Assembly: GCF_029784135.1 (NCBI RefSeq)
Contig: NC_073745.1
Span: 241,519,946-241,583,945 of the forward strand
DNA length: 64,000 nt
Direction: 5' to 3'
Origin: Toxorhynchites rutilus septentrionalis
Lineage: Eukaryota; Arthropoda; Insecta; Diptera; Culicidae
The notes beneath the pieces are model-generated. The model was not told the origin of the DNA, did not search any database, and worked only from the letters and a program-made list of their open reading frames with translations. Positions 10,791 through 21,850 of this stretch are shown one piece after another (the first letter of the stretch is position 1; the number at the start of each line of letters is the position of its first letter). The position numbers and the translations under genes were made by a program.

Positions 10791-11028
10791 CACATTAAGG
10801 ACTGCACGTTTTGGGGCTAACTTAAACACTTCATTTGTTTGGCTTCCACGAATAAGATCGTTTCCTTTGGTGTGGATGAGACGAAGGCGAGCCATCGGTA
10901 GGCCTTGTTAAATTATTGGCAAACCAAGGATTTAACCTTCAAGTGTAGAAAACACGGGTTATTCCATGATCCATCCGTAACAGACGGAACGCGAAATACG
11001 AGAAATCTCGTGAGCGGTCCAAAATGTG
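10791..11028. mobile_element. 238-bp MITE flanked by TTAA
   Basis: TTAA at 10787-10790 and 11029-11032 flank inverted ends CACATTAAGGAC and CACATTTTGGACC (reverse complement of the right end). TTAA duplication is the signature of piggyBac-type insertion; there is no coding capacity, so it is a non-autonomous derivative by inference. Confidence 0.65.
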
Positions 11029-11032
11029 TTAA

Positions 11033-13053
11033 TAACATGTAGCATGATACTCCATACTTGAAAGTATTGCCATTGTTGTTGTTTACAGGCGATGCCAAAT
11101 ATAGATTGATGTAGTTATCAAATGTGGAACAATGGTGCTGGTGCAACAGGTATATAATCACTTGTAGTCGAGTTATGCCAAACCACCGAAAACCACCGGA
11201 ACAGCGTTCGAGATCAATTTTCAATGCATTGAAATAAAATGCGACATACGACATAAGCTTGTTGGTTGTTTTGCTAGGACAATAATGAATCATCAATTGA
11301 TTCTACAATAAAAAAAAACAAATTCAGGGTGACCAAACCATTCTACTAAACATAATAACGTCCGAGGTTAAAACAAGCGACTTGAACAAAATAACAGAGT
11401 AGTCCTACGTCAACAATGCGATCATATCTTGGACACAACCTCTTAATATGGGATTTCTGGGATTCAAAGAGAAGTTTTTTCAAGCTGGATTTATCTGTTA
11501 CACAACCAAGAACATCATTGAAACGACGCTCAATCATACATCTGTTATTGAGGGAAAAAATGGAAGGTGCTATTTTTATTTCGTTCAGTGTACATGATTT
11601 GAATCTACGACGGAAAAGAACTAGACATACTGTAATCCGTTCTCTCTTCCTGTGAATAAACTTCCGGATCGATTGGGAAGTGACACAGCCAGGGAAGCTA
11701 AATTTTGTCATGGGACTTTTTTAGGCTCCGCATTTTGTACTCAATTCGGTATGTTTTAGCCAAAAATCCAATACCAAGAAGTGTAATTATATAGCTGATG
11801 ACACGACAAGAATTTTGAATTTTCCTAGAGGAAACAAAAAAATCGTAAATCCTAAACTTTTTATTGGCGGAACGCCTTCTCTTGAGGAAGCGCAACAATG
11901 ATGTTATGGCTGTAGGAAGCACCATTTCTGATAGCGCATTTTTTTATTTCCCAACATTCTTTCCGACTTGGTGCCGCAGAGCGAATACATGCCAAATTGA
12001 GGTTTACGAGTTTTTTTACCCTCTCCCTTGCAAGTAAGCACATGACTGCTTTCGAGCCTCATGATATTTACCCTATTTACGAGCACCGGCGGCGAGGTCT
12101 TGCCTTCTGTTGGGTAGCAAAATTTGCCACAGTACCAAAAAAAAGCGCGGTGGGCTATCACAACAGCAAAAGCATCAATTTCACAGGTTATATAACAGCC
12201 AGAGATAGGAGGTGGAGCCACAGAGTGTTTATTGTTAGCGTTTTGGTTGTCGATATCTTCGAAAGTGAACGCATGAATTCTCACGTGGGAAACAATAAAA
12301 AAAAATCAATGCACGTTTCGAATCGTTGTTTTTTTTTAGTTTTTTTTTGTGGGGTTCTCCTGTTTGAATTTTAGGTGGCGCTCAGCAGTAAGCAGGGATT
12401 CCGCGCCAATATGACGAGTGGTTGAAGCTCCAACGGAATTCAAATTTCTGAAAGCAACTGCCACCATATTTATGATATAATAAGAAGCGATATGAACGGC
12501 ATCTAAGTCATAGTAAGGATGCCTCGATCGGTTTGTTATTCAAATTCAAAAAGGGGAGCGGTTTCAAAGGCAATCTGAAATCAAATGTGAAATAATTGTG
12601 AGAAATTTAATTTACGTTATAACAATTCATATTATTTTATGAAAAACGCGTTACATCTTTTTGGCCTAAAATGTATTTTTGTTTCACATTTAGACTAGAT
12701 AAAAATGGTAATCATCTTACTCGACTAGAATTTCGAAGGCAATCAACCAAACTGTACTGAACCCATAGAAGCTTCGTTCGGTGAAGAGTTTTACGTTTTG
12801 ATAGAGGTACAATTGCTAGCAATCCCGTTTGTATAAGTTTATGTACGAAGCGATTGCGACAATGTTTAGTGATCAAAGTAATAAACGTGTGAATTTAGAG
12901 CCATTCCACAACAAAATATCCGGTCGATACCGATATAACCTTAAAAACAAATTTTAAAACAGAGAGTGGCCAGAGCGAAACAGTAAACTCGAACATCTTC
13001 GTGTTGCCACCGAGAAGAGGTGGGCGCGCGCAAAAGTCGCAAAACTCACTCAC
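11033..13053. other. Lasp intron between nebulin and linker exons
   Basis: Contains one copy of the recurrent motif (11398-11440, minus orientation). The ORFs at 11346-11711, 11904-12284 and 11997-12374 show no recognisable domain. The stretch 12000-12290 is richer in GC than its surroundings, with TTTATATAACCTGTG-like sequence on the minus strand, but I could not assign it. Confidence 0.45.
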
Positions 13054-13189
13054 CTTTACTATCGATGATTTCCGTGCATTCTCTTTGTCTTTCCATGGCA
13101 GCTTTCTTCTGTAAGTCACCGTGGTAGGCAACATTGGAGATGTTTTTCGTGTTTTGCTTGATCCGCAGTGTTTCGGGGTCGTCGGCGAC
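13054..13189 (-). CDS. Lasp: Lasp exon: second nebulin repeat
   Basis: A 136-nt exon with a clean acceptor (AAAACAAG ending at 13190) and donor (AAAG|GTGAGT, GT at 13053-13052). It is read from codon phase 0 and ends with one base of a split codon. The peptide runs VADDPETLRIKQNTKNISNV, then AYHGDLQKKAAMERQR and CTEIIDSK. This matches a LASP-type nebulin repeat, about 35 residues that contact actin filaments. The upstream exon at 27 kb ends in phase 0 and the exon at 1475 starts in the phase this one leaves, so all three can be joined directly. Additional alternative exons in the intron cannot be excluded. Confidence 0.9.
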
Positions 13190-13781
13190 CTTGTTTTGTG
13201 GCGGGCGGGTTGGCGTTAATGTTCCGTCGTCCAATGGGAGGAGAGCCAGTCGGTCGATCGTCGACGTTCACAGATCGGATTGATCAGGGGGTAGCACACG
13301 GGAGAGGAAGTGATTCCATGTACCGCCAGCCACCACGTTTGAATTATTTGATTGTTGTTGGCGAGTTCCGTTGCAAGCGATGCACGCGAGCAGAATGTGA
13401 TCGTCACCATCATTTGGCGAGAAGATAGAAAAAAAACATAGAAAAAAGAAAGAAAATGATGAAAATGAAAATTGGATTAAATTGTTCAATGCAGCATTAA
13501 ATTCACTGAGGTTTCGCGAGAAGGAAAGTGAGCAAAACGAATAAAACACCTCGAAAAGGTAAAATGGAATGTTTGTGCTTTCCCAAGTGCTGCATCTAAG
13601 TCGAAGCGCTCATTTAAAGTGGAACACAAAGAGGGTATGTTTGCCTTTTTCGAAGGTCGCGGTTTCGTCGTCTGGAAATGTGGCGGAAAAGCAATTTGAT
13701 TAAATTCAACGAACCAATCCGAGGAATTATTAGAGATGAAATATATTACTGTTGCACGGAAATATCAAAATCATCTTAATC
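13190..13781. other. Lasp intron, low-repeat flank of the nebulin exon
   Basis: CpG-containing, non-repetitive sequence next to the exon. It ends in host DNA that forms the insertion site of the I-clade element. No gene seen. Confidence 0.5.
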
Positions 13782-16700
13782 TATTGTGCTATATCTTCAC
13801 TGTTTTACAGTGGAATTGTCGTAGTCTTATCCCTAAATTGGATACATTCAAATTTTTAATTCATAAGTTCAATTGTGATGTTTTTGCTCTGTCCGAAACT
13901 TGGCTTTCTTCGCGAGATGATCTCTCTTTCCACGATTTTAATATTATACGCTTGGACCGTGATGACAGATACGGAGGGGTGCTATTGGGGATCAATAAGT
14001 GCCACTCATTTTTTCGAATTGACCTTCCACCTATTGGAGGGATCGAAGCTGTTGCTTGTCATGCAAACATCAGAGGCAAAGACCTCTGTATTGTCAGCTT
14101 GTATTTGCCTCCGAGAGCTACAGTTAGCCGCAAGCAACTTATTGACATGTGCTCACTCCTTCCTGAGCCACGATTGATCTTGGGAGACTTCAACTCTCAT
14201 GAAACTGCCTGGGGGGAACCGTACGATGACAATCGTTCATTGTTGATATATGACCTTTGTAACAGCTTCAATATGACCGTTTTGAACACTGGGGAAACAA
14301 CACGTGTGCCTAAACCTCCTGCTAACCCAAGTGCTCTTGACCTCTCGCTTTGCTCGAATTCACTGTCGTTAGATTGCAAGTGGAATGTAATACAGGATCC
14401 CAACGGTAGTGATCACTTGCCAATCAAAATTTCCATCACCATTGGGTCGAATTCTTCTGAATCTATAAACATGGCATATGACCTCACAAGACACATTGAC
14501 TGGAAAAAATATGCGGACGCGATTACTCTAGCCATCAATTCCAGAGATGGTTTACCTCCATTGGAGGAGTATAACTTCCTTTCTCGTTTGATCCATGACA
14601 GCGCGGTTCGCGCTCAAACGAAACCCATCCCAGGTTCCACCATTCACCGAAGGCCTCCCAATCCATGGTGGGATAGCCAATGTTCAAAGCTTTATGTAGA
14701 AAAATCGAATGCATTTAAAGCTTTTCGGAAACGAGGAACCATTGACAATTTTCAAACGTGTTTAGACCTTGAAAATCAATTTAAAAACTTGATCAAAGGT
14801 AAAAAAACGTGCTTATTGGCGAAATTTCGTGGGAGGTTTGTCACGAGAAACGTCAATGAAAAAATTATGGAAAGTGGCTCGAAACATGAGAAATCGCTCT
14901 TCATCGAATGAAAGCGAGGAACATTCACATCGATGGATTTTTAATTTTGCGCGAAAGGTTTGTCCCGATTTCGCTCCCGTGCAAAGAATTGTTCGAGATA
15001 TACCACAAGATAGGTGCGATCTTGATTCCGAGTTTTCGATGGTAGAATTCTCTCTTGCTCTCCTTTCAAGTAACAATTCGGCTCCGGGATCGGATAGAAT
15101 TAAGTTCAACTTGTTGAAAAACCTCCCTGATGTGGCGAAACATCGCTTGTTGAACTTATTCAATCGGTTTCTGGAGCATAATATTGTTCCAGATGATTGG
15201 AGACAAGTACGAGTTATAGCTATTCAAAAACCCGGAAAACCCGCGTCCGACTTCAATTCGTACCGCCCAATAGCAATGCTGTCTTGTATACGGAAATTGT
15301 TGGAGAAAATGATCTTGTTTCGCCTTGATCGATGGGTTGAAACGAATGGCCTACTCTCAGATACACAATATGGGTTCCGCAGGGGCAAGGGGACGAATGA
15401 TTGTCTTGCGTTGCTTTCTTCAGAAATTCAAATGGCTTACGCCGGAAAAAAACAAATGGCTTCAGTATTCTTGGACATAAAGGGGGCCTTTGATTCTGTT
15501 TCAATAGAGGTTTTGTCAGACAAATTACACTCTCGGGGTCTGCCGCCTCTATTGAATAATATGTTATATAACTTGCTTTGTGAGAAACATTTGAACTTTT
15601 CTCACGGAGATTCGGCAGTAAGTCGGGTCTCTTACATGGGCCTCCCCCAGGGCTCATGTTTAAGCCCCCTTATGTACAACTTCTACGTAAGCGACATTGA
15701 CAATTGCCTTACACAAAATTGCAGCCTAAGACAACTTGCAGATGATGGAGTGGTGTCTGTCGTAGGATCAAACGAATCCGACCTGCAAGAACCCTTACAA
15801 GATACGTTGAACAATTTTTCAACCTGGGCCATTGGGCTAGGGATCGAATTCTCCACGGAGAAAACAGAGATGGTGGTTTTTTCTAGGAAGCATAAGCCAG
15901 CAAAACCAAAGCTTCAACTTTTGGGTAAACCGATCACTCATGCTATGTCATTCAAGTATCTTGGGGTCTGGTTCGACTCCAAATGTACTTGGGGGGCCCA
16001 TATTAGGTATCTGAGTAAAAAATGTCAACAAAGAATAAACTTTCTCCGTACAATTACCGGCACCTGGTGGGGAGCCCATCCCGAAGATCTTATAATGTTG
16101 TATCGAACAACTATTCTCTCAGTGATGGAGTATGGCAGTTTCTGTTTTCAATCAGCTGCCAAAACACACTTAATTAAACTCGAGCGAATTCAGTATCTTT
16201 GTCTCCGTATTGCGTTGGGATGTATGCCCTCAACGCATACCATGAGCCTTGAGGTTTTGGCAGGCGTACTCCCACTAAAAGATCGCTTCAATTTATTATC
16301 TCTTCGGTTCCTCATCCGGTGTAAGGTTATGAACCCATTGGTGATCGGAAATTTTGAGCAGCTGATCGAGCTAAATTTTCATTCTGGATTCATGAGCTCA
16401 TATCATGAATTCGTCTCCATGCAGGTTGATCCTTCTTCGTATATTCCCAACCGTGTTTGTTTTCCTGACTACATCAATTCCTCTGTGCATTTTGATCTGT
16501 CCATGAAGCAAGATATCCATGGATATTCAGATTACCAACGATCGAGGATCGCTCCAACGATCTTCGATTCAAAGTATGGGGGTATCAATTGTGATAATAT
16601 GTACTTTACTGATGGGTCCTCTATGAATGAGTCCACAGGATTTGGAGTGTTCAACGAAATTTTTAGCACCTCCCACAGTCTTCAGAATCCTTGCTCAGTG

Positions 16701-17774
16701 TATATTGCTGAATTGGCAGCGATATACTGGGCGCTGGACAGCGTCGCCTCACGACCTGTTGAACACTATTACATTGTAACGGATAGTCTTAGCTCTGTCG
16801 AAGCTATCCGTTCAGTGAGGCCGGAAAAGCACTCGCCGTACTTCCTTGAGAGAATACGAGAAATTTTGAGTGCTTTATCCAGACGCTGTTATGTCATTAC
16901 CTTTGTCTGGGTCCCTTCACATTGCTCAATTCCGGGTAATGAGAGGGCTGACTCATTAGCAAAGGTAGGTGCGATTGAAGGCGACATTTACCAGCGTCAA
17001 ATCGCCTTCAATGAATTTTTTTCTTTAGTCCGTAAAAATACCATCGCTAACTGGCAACGCAAATGGAACGAAGATGAATTGGGCCGGTGGTTTCACTCGA
17101 TTATCCCTAAGGTTAGCCTCAAACCGTGGTTCAAAAGTTTGGACTTGAGTCGGGACTTTATTCGCACCTTCTCCCGACTCATGTCCAATCACTGTTCGTT
17201 AGATGCGCTTCTCTTTCGTTTCAATCTTGCCAGCAACAATCTCTGCGTCTGTGGTCAAGGTTATCACGACATCGAGCATGTTGTTTGGTCGTGCGAGGTG
17301 TATCTTGTCGCCAGATCGAATTTAGAAAACTCCCTTCGGGCCCGAGGAAGACAGCCCAATGTTCCGGTGAGAGATGTGTTGGCTCGGTTAGACCTTGATT
17401 ACATGACCCAAATATATGTTTTCCTTATACCCTCCTTTTCATCCATTGCGAGCAATTGGCCCCCTTGGTATAAACAGTAAAATAAGTTGAAATGTAAATA
17501 TACAATAGATATACGAATAGATTTAAGAATCGAGTGTGATCATCAACATTGTAACAATTCCCTTATATCCCATCCCTTTCCTGAAAGATGTCACCCTCTA
17601 AACTCGAGTAAACCGCGAGTAATCGGTTTTTCGCCTTACTAACCATAGTGTTAGGAAAATTATTTATGTATAGTTTTAAAACATATATTTAAGAATTCGG
17701 CTCCTTTAAACTAATGTAACTGAGCCTGTAAAAATAAACGATTTATATAAAAAAAAAATATTGTGCTATATCTT
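13782..17774 (+). mobile_element. 5'-truncated I-clade retrotransposon with 16-bp target duplication
   Basis: The duplication TATTGTGCTATATCTT is perfect at 13782-13797 and 17759-17774. The element proper is 13798-17758: it begins inside the start of ORF2 (CACTGTTTTACAGTGG), carries a nearly complete ORF2, a 3' UTR of about 260 bp, and ends in an A-run after ATTTATAT. There is no ORF1 (gag), consistent with incomplete reverse transcription. A perfect target duplication and one visible frame defect point to a young insertion. It is antisense to Lasp. A 3'-end fragment of the same family lies inverted at 41898-42055. Confidence 0.92.
13801..17480 (+). pseudogene. I-clade ORF2: endonuclease, reverse transcriptase, RNase H (one frameshift)
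   Basis: An apurinic-type endonuclease comes first (LQWNCRS, ALSETWLSS, LILGDFNSH, SALDLSLCS, GSDHLPI; all catalytic residues present, 13801-14440). The RT follows (IQKPGKPASDFNSYRPIAML, FLDIKGAFDS, GLPQGSCLSPL, and catalytic LADD at 15735-15746 where many relatives have FADD or YADD). Then RNase H (FTDGSS, AELAAIYWAL, VTDSLSS, VPSHCSIPGNERAD; 16600-16980) and a C-terminal Cys/His finger (CVCGQGYHDIEHVVWSC). RNase H plus this order indicates the I group. The frame changes once, at an A7 run (14801-14807): upstream codons run on to a stop at 14911, and the second frame is open to 17480. The ATG at 13736 lies in flanking host DNA and is not the real start. Confidence 0.9.
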
Positions 17775-18008
17775 TAAATTTTCTAATTGGACAAACTGAA
17801 CACATTAAATGACGAGAAGCATCAAATAAAGTATGTCAACTCCACTGATCATTTCCTCATCATTTTCCTCATCATTTTTTGAATTTTTCCATTTATTTGG
17901 TTGAAATCAAAGTAAACACATTGCAATACATGGAGTTTTCCATTAGGCATTTCCTCAAGCATGGGTGACAACCTTTGTTTATACTGAGTACCGTTATGTA
18001 TTATTCAC
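17775..18008. other. host intron between two elements
   Basis: A/T-rich with a short CATCATTTTCCTCATCATTT direct repeat at 17850-17880. No gene. Confidence 0.5.
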
Positions 18009-19943
18009 TAGCTGACCCGGCAAACTTCATCCCGCCCAAAAATTATTTTTCGTTTTTACATTCACGTTTTTTACTAAGCGCACGCTCATGGATTCAATCG
18101 CAGAACTGTTGATCTTCTAATCTACCCTTTAAAATTACCTTTTACTATAAAACTCTTAGTACTTCTACCAAAACTCGTCATTATAATATTATTATTAGGG
18201 GCTTATTTTCAAACACAATGCTCGTTCCAGATTTTCCAACCACTTGAAAATAACTTATAAATAAAATAAAGACAATAAAGACAGCCCTAAATCGGACAAT
18301 TCCTTCCTCGAGTTTTGCTCATATGAACACATTCGGCGATCCATTTTTATTTATATAGATAGAAGAAGCTATAGGAGTGAGTTTTATCACATTAAAATCA
18401 ATTTCCACTTTCGAACAAAGATCAATTTCGTTAGCGCAAACATCAAATAGACTAACAACGCTTGTCTCTATGAAATTGTAGCACATATGAGAATTGAATT
18501 TTCGCAAATTTACCCATTTTCTTCAGAGTTTTCCGAAAATTTTCAATTGTCATGTTTCGTTGGAATATGTTTGATTGAAATATGTGTTTTAATTTTTTGG
18601 AACCCAACCTCTATTCCCGAGGATGGAGGGGTGTCATAGCATCATAGAAACATTTCTCGTACCTAAAAACCCTCACATCCCAAATTTGGTTCCATTTTCG
18701 TGATTGATTCTCGAGTGATGCAGTGGGTGTAAAACCACCATAGAAACGTGTATTGCCCCCTACAACCTTCATATACCGAAATTGGTTCCATTTGCTTGAT
18801 TAGTTCTTGAGTTATGCAGAAACTTATGCTTCATCTGTATGGTAGCTCCCCCCCTCCCCCTTAGAGAGACGGGAGGAGTGTTGAATCACGATAGAAAGCT
18901 CCACATGCCAAATTTGGCTCGATTTGTTTGATTAGTTCTCGAGTTATGCAGAAATTTGTGTTTCATTTGTATGGCAGCCTCCCCTTAGAGAGGGGGGAGG
19001 AATGTCGAGCTACCCTAGAATCGTTCATCGATTCCTAAAACCTCTATATGCCTAGTTTGATTCCATTTTCTTGATTAGTCCTTGAGTTATTCAGGAATTT
19101 ATACGGCAGAAAGAAAGGGGGAGGAGTGTTTAGCCACCATGGAATCGTTTCTTGTCCCCTAAAACCTTCACATGCCAAATTTGGCTTCATTTGCTTGATT
19201 GGTTTTCGAGGTATGCAGAAATTTGTGTTTCATTCGTATGGCAGCCCCACCTTAGAGAACGGGGAGGAGTGTCTAACCACCATAGAAACATTTATTGCCC
19301 CTAAAACCTTCACATGCCAAATTTGGCTCCATTTGCTTGATAGTTTTCGAGTTATGCAGAAATTTGTGTTTCATGTGTGTGGGAGAAACCCTTCGAGGGG
19401 GAGAAGTGTCTGCTCACCATATAAACGTGAGCTCCATGTGCTTGATTGGTTTTCGAGTTATGCAGAAATGTGCGTTTCATTCGTATGGCAGTCCCCCTTT
19501 AGAGAGGGGGAGGAGTGTCTACTCACCAAAAAAACGTTTCTTACCCCCTAAAACCTTCACATGCCAAATTTGACTCCATTTGCTTGATTAGTTCTCGTGT
19601 TATGCAGAAATTTGTGTTTCATTTGTATGGCAGCCAACCCCTCCCCCCACTTTGAGAAGGGGGAGGAGTGTCTAACCATCATAGAAACATTTATTGCACC
19701 CCAAAACCTCCACATGCCAAATTTGGTTTCGTTTGCTGGATTAATTCTCGAATGTGTTTTCACTTGTGTTTCACTTGTATGGCAGCCCCCCCTTAGAGAG
19801 GGGGGAGGGGTCTCGCACTATCATAAGAACCATCCCCGACCCCACGCCACAACCCCTACATACCAATTTTCATGTCGATCGGTTCAGTAGTTTTCGAGTC
19901 CATAACAATCAGACAGACAGAAAGACAGACAGATTTTTTTTTA
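18009..19943 (+). mobile_element. minisatellite-bearing repeat element, long copy
   Basis: The head is AGCTGACCCGGCAAACTTC followed by CCCGCCCAAAA. A conserved 400-bp body follows (AATCGCAGAACTGTT, CCTCGAGTTTTGCTC, CACATTCGGCGAT), then eight or so tandem units of about 150 bp. The tail is TCGATCGGTTCAGTAGTTTT followed by (CAGA)n and a T-run. The same head occurs at 30781 (plus), 25592 and about 60043 (minus). No transposase or RT. The ORFs at 19126-19890 are shadows of the tandem units. I could not place it in a superfamily. Confidence 0.75.
18600..19830 (+). repeat. about 150-bp tandem units
   Basis: Each unit contains, in order, AGAAACATTTATTG, AAAACCTCCACATGCCAAAT, TTGCTTGATTAGTTCTCGAG, TTATGCAGAAATTTGTGTTT, TGTATGGCAGCC, a C-run, and TTAGAGAGGGGGGAGGAGTG. 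Units differ by substitutions and small indels, so this is an old array. It is not CRISPR-like: the whole unit repeats, with no unique spacers. Confidence 0.85.
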
Positions 19944-20640
19944 CCCAATCCAATGCTTTGAAAATAGAAGTTTCTTCGATGCTTCGTGTAGTATTTATAT
20001 GTAGTTCGTTAAATAACGAAATAAACCGTGTCATACCAAATCCAAATCATATTATTCGAGCAGATCACGTTTTTCACTACTCGAACATTACTGTGAAACA
20101 ATATTTGAGGATCATTATTTCTAGTACCTCTAGAAAAAACGGCTTATTTGAATAAAACTTGAAAAATCTCGTATTTATTCTTTTAGTTCTTAAAATCGCT
20201 GATAGAACATCGTCGCACAACTGCGCCACAATGTGATTAATTGAGGTCATGGGAACGCGTTTTCTGGTTATAGATCACTGAATCAAACCTAACCTCAATT
20301 TCCTATTCTTTTTCCTCCAACGCGAATTCGGTTTGACTTTTTTTTCGTGGTTTGTTTCGGCTCTCATTCGTGAACATTTGAACAGGGGCTTGTGGAAATT
20401 GCAACAAATGGAAACTAAAACAAAATACGCAAAACTGTCATACTGATGTCTCCGTGCAATGATCTGTGCTGTGATCTAGAGACAATCGCAAAATTGAGTA
20501 TACACATGCTACTTGACGGTACTCTCCATTCATTAGGTACAAAATATTTCGAATACATTTCTTCTTTTGATGCATATTAATAAAACACACACACATTAAA
20601 CTAACTATGCGAGCAAGAAAATTTCGCGAAAAGTTTTTTG
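19944..20640. other. unassigned intron
   Basis: No coding signal and no clear repeat. Ordinary A/T-rich intron with GAATTCGG-type unique sequence near 20330. Confidence 0.4.
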
Positions 20641-21000
20641 CTAATTATTTATTCCAAAAAAAGACACAGGAGGGCTGTGTCCGAGACATGACCGCATAGT
20701 TGACGTAGGATTCCGCTATGCTATCTGTTGATTTTGGATATGTTTGAAGAATTACATCGTTAAACTCTTTGATAATGATTTGGTGGCCCTGAAAAGGACC
20801 GTTTTGTTTGGTTGTGGGGTATTGTTTAATCATTCCACCAGTGTTTACCGAGTGATGATGACAGAAGGATGGTAAACAGTCGTTGGATGGTGCGTATCAG
20901 ATAAAATATACCTAAATGGAACGATATATGATGAAAACCGCCCTCTATGATCCTAGACGAGATGCCTCCTGCGTTATGTGTCGATGAAATAAAGAAAGAG
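20640..21000 (-). repeat. repeat fragment carrying a histone-type 3' end
   Basis: Read on the minus strand: a CAAAAC lead, the stem-loop at 20800-20785, an ACC after it, a purine-rich CAAAGAG box about 15 nt further, then the recurrent motif (TACGTCAACTATGCGGTCAT). No histone protein is encoded upstream on this strand (21000-20810). It looks like a retroposed or captured histone 3' end, but the source gene is not identifiable here. Confidence 0.45.
20785..20800 (-). promoter_or_regulatory. histone mRNA 3' stem-loop sequence
   Basis: On the minus strand GGTCCTTTTCAGGGCC folds as a 6-bp stem (one G-U pair) with a TTTC loop, the consensus of the replication-dependent histone 3' processing signal bound by SLBP. 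It is preceded by CAAAAC and followed by ACC and a CAAAGA-like downstream element. Confidence 0.6.
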
Positions 21001-21289
21001 AAACTCATCAATGTAATATAAGATAATTACCAATACCGGACACAATTATCAATTATTCAAATCAGTAAAAACATGTTATATGAAACATATTTGAAATGGA
21101 AAAGGTAATTTTCTTTTTTAAACTTTAACTTTCTGAGTGATTATTCAACCCAATGCGAATTTTAATTGGACTAACAACACCCAATACTATATGTAGAGCA
21201 TATAGGAAATCACTTTTTCTAATATTTCTTCGCTTTTCCAATTTTTCTCGCAGTATAAACTTTCCTTGGGTGAAAATGAACACACCAAA

Positions 21290-21720
21290 ACAGACAGCTT
21301 AAACCAAACGACCCGTTCTCGAACGGGGACACACCTTGGTTTTTATTTATGAAAATTGAAATAAATCGTTTCATATATCAGGTCATTTTAACACAACTGC
21401 TACCATATACAATTTTACACTTACACTCGTGCTAAATTTTTCACAATACACGATCAGTCATTGATATGAAATTTCACGAAGCAGCCAACATTAATGTTCC
21501 GAATTTAAAATTTATCTCTAGCAAATAAAAGTTAAATTATAATCGTATCACTCACCTTACTTGCAATAAAAAAATGCCCCCGACTTGCAATGCCGATTTG
21601 CCCCAGGTAGCTTGGTAGCTCCCCCTACTTTCATGTATTAGCAATGCCGATTTCCCCCAGACAGCTTGGTTTTGATGTCTCTGTTAGGGACCCACCGCAT
21701 GTGTCGTCAATTTCGACCAA
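21290..21720. repeat. unassigned repeat with hairpin and duplicated ATGCCGATTT box
   Basis: CCCGTTCTCGAACGGG (21321-21336) is a perfect palindrome. Further on, GCAATGCCGATTTGCCCCAG (about 21590) and GCAATGCCGATTTCCCCCAG (about 21641) form a direct pair, each followed by an AGCTTGGT box. Non-coding. Confidence 0.45.
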
Positions 21721-21777
21721 TCAAAAGTGAGTGTTTCCGTTAGGATAGGGGTTGAGATTTTTTAATTGTTCGATAGT

Positions 21778-21850
21778 TAGTATTATATTATATTATATTA
21801 TATTATATTATATATATACATATATATTATATTATATTATTATTTTCTTC
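21778..21850. repeat. (TATTA)n / (TA)n microsatellite
   Basis: A run of TATTA units with a short TATATATACATATATA interruption and a second TATTA run. Confidence 0.9.

Noticed and set aside
10913..11711. Minus-strand ORFs of 121-127 residues
   Set aside because: No domain; they cross the TTAA MITE boundary or the recurrent motif, so they are not genes.
13736..13797. ATG at 13736 as the start of the retrotransposon ORF2
   Set aside because: It lies upstream of and inside the target duplication, that is, in host DNA; the frame is open there by chance.
18600..19830. Possible CRISPR-like array
   Set aside because: Units of about 150 bp repeat in full with no unique spacers, in a eukaryotic intron; this is a minisatellite.
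19126..19890. ORFs of 68-141 residues with repeated MPNLV / YGSP peptides
   Set aside because: They translate the tandem minisatellite units, occur in two frames, and have no independent coding evidence.
20826..21011. Possible histone gene upstream of the stem-loop
   Set aside because: The minus-strand reading does not resemble H1, H2A, H2B, H3 or H4; only the 3' processing signal is present.
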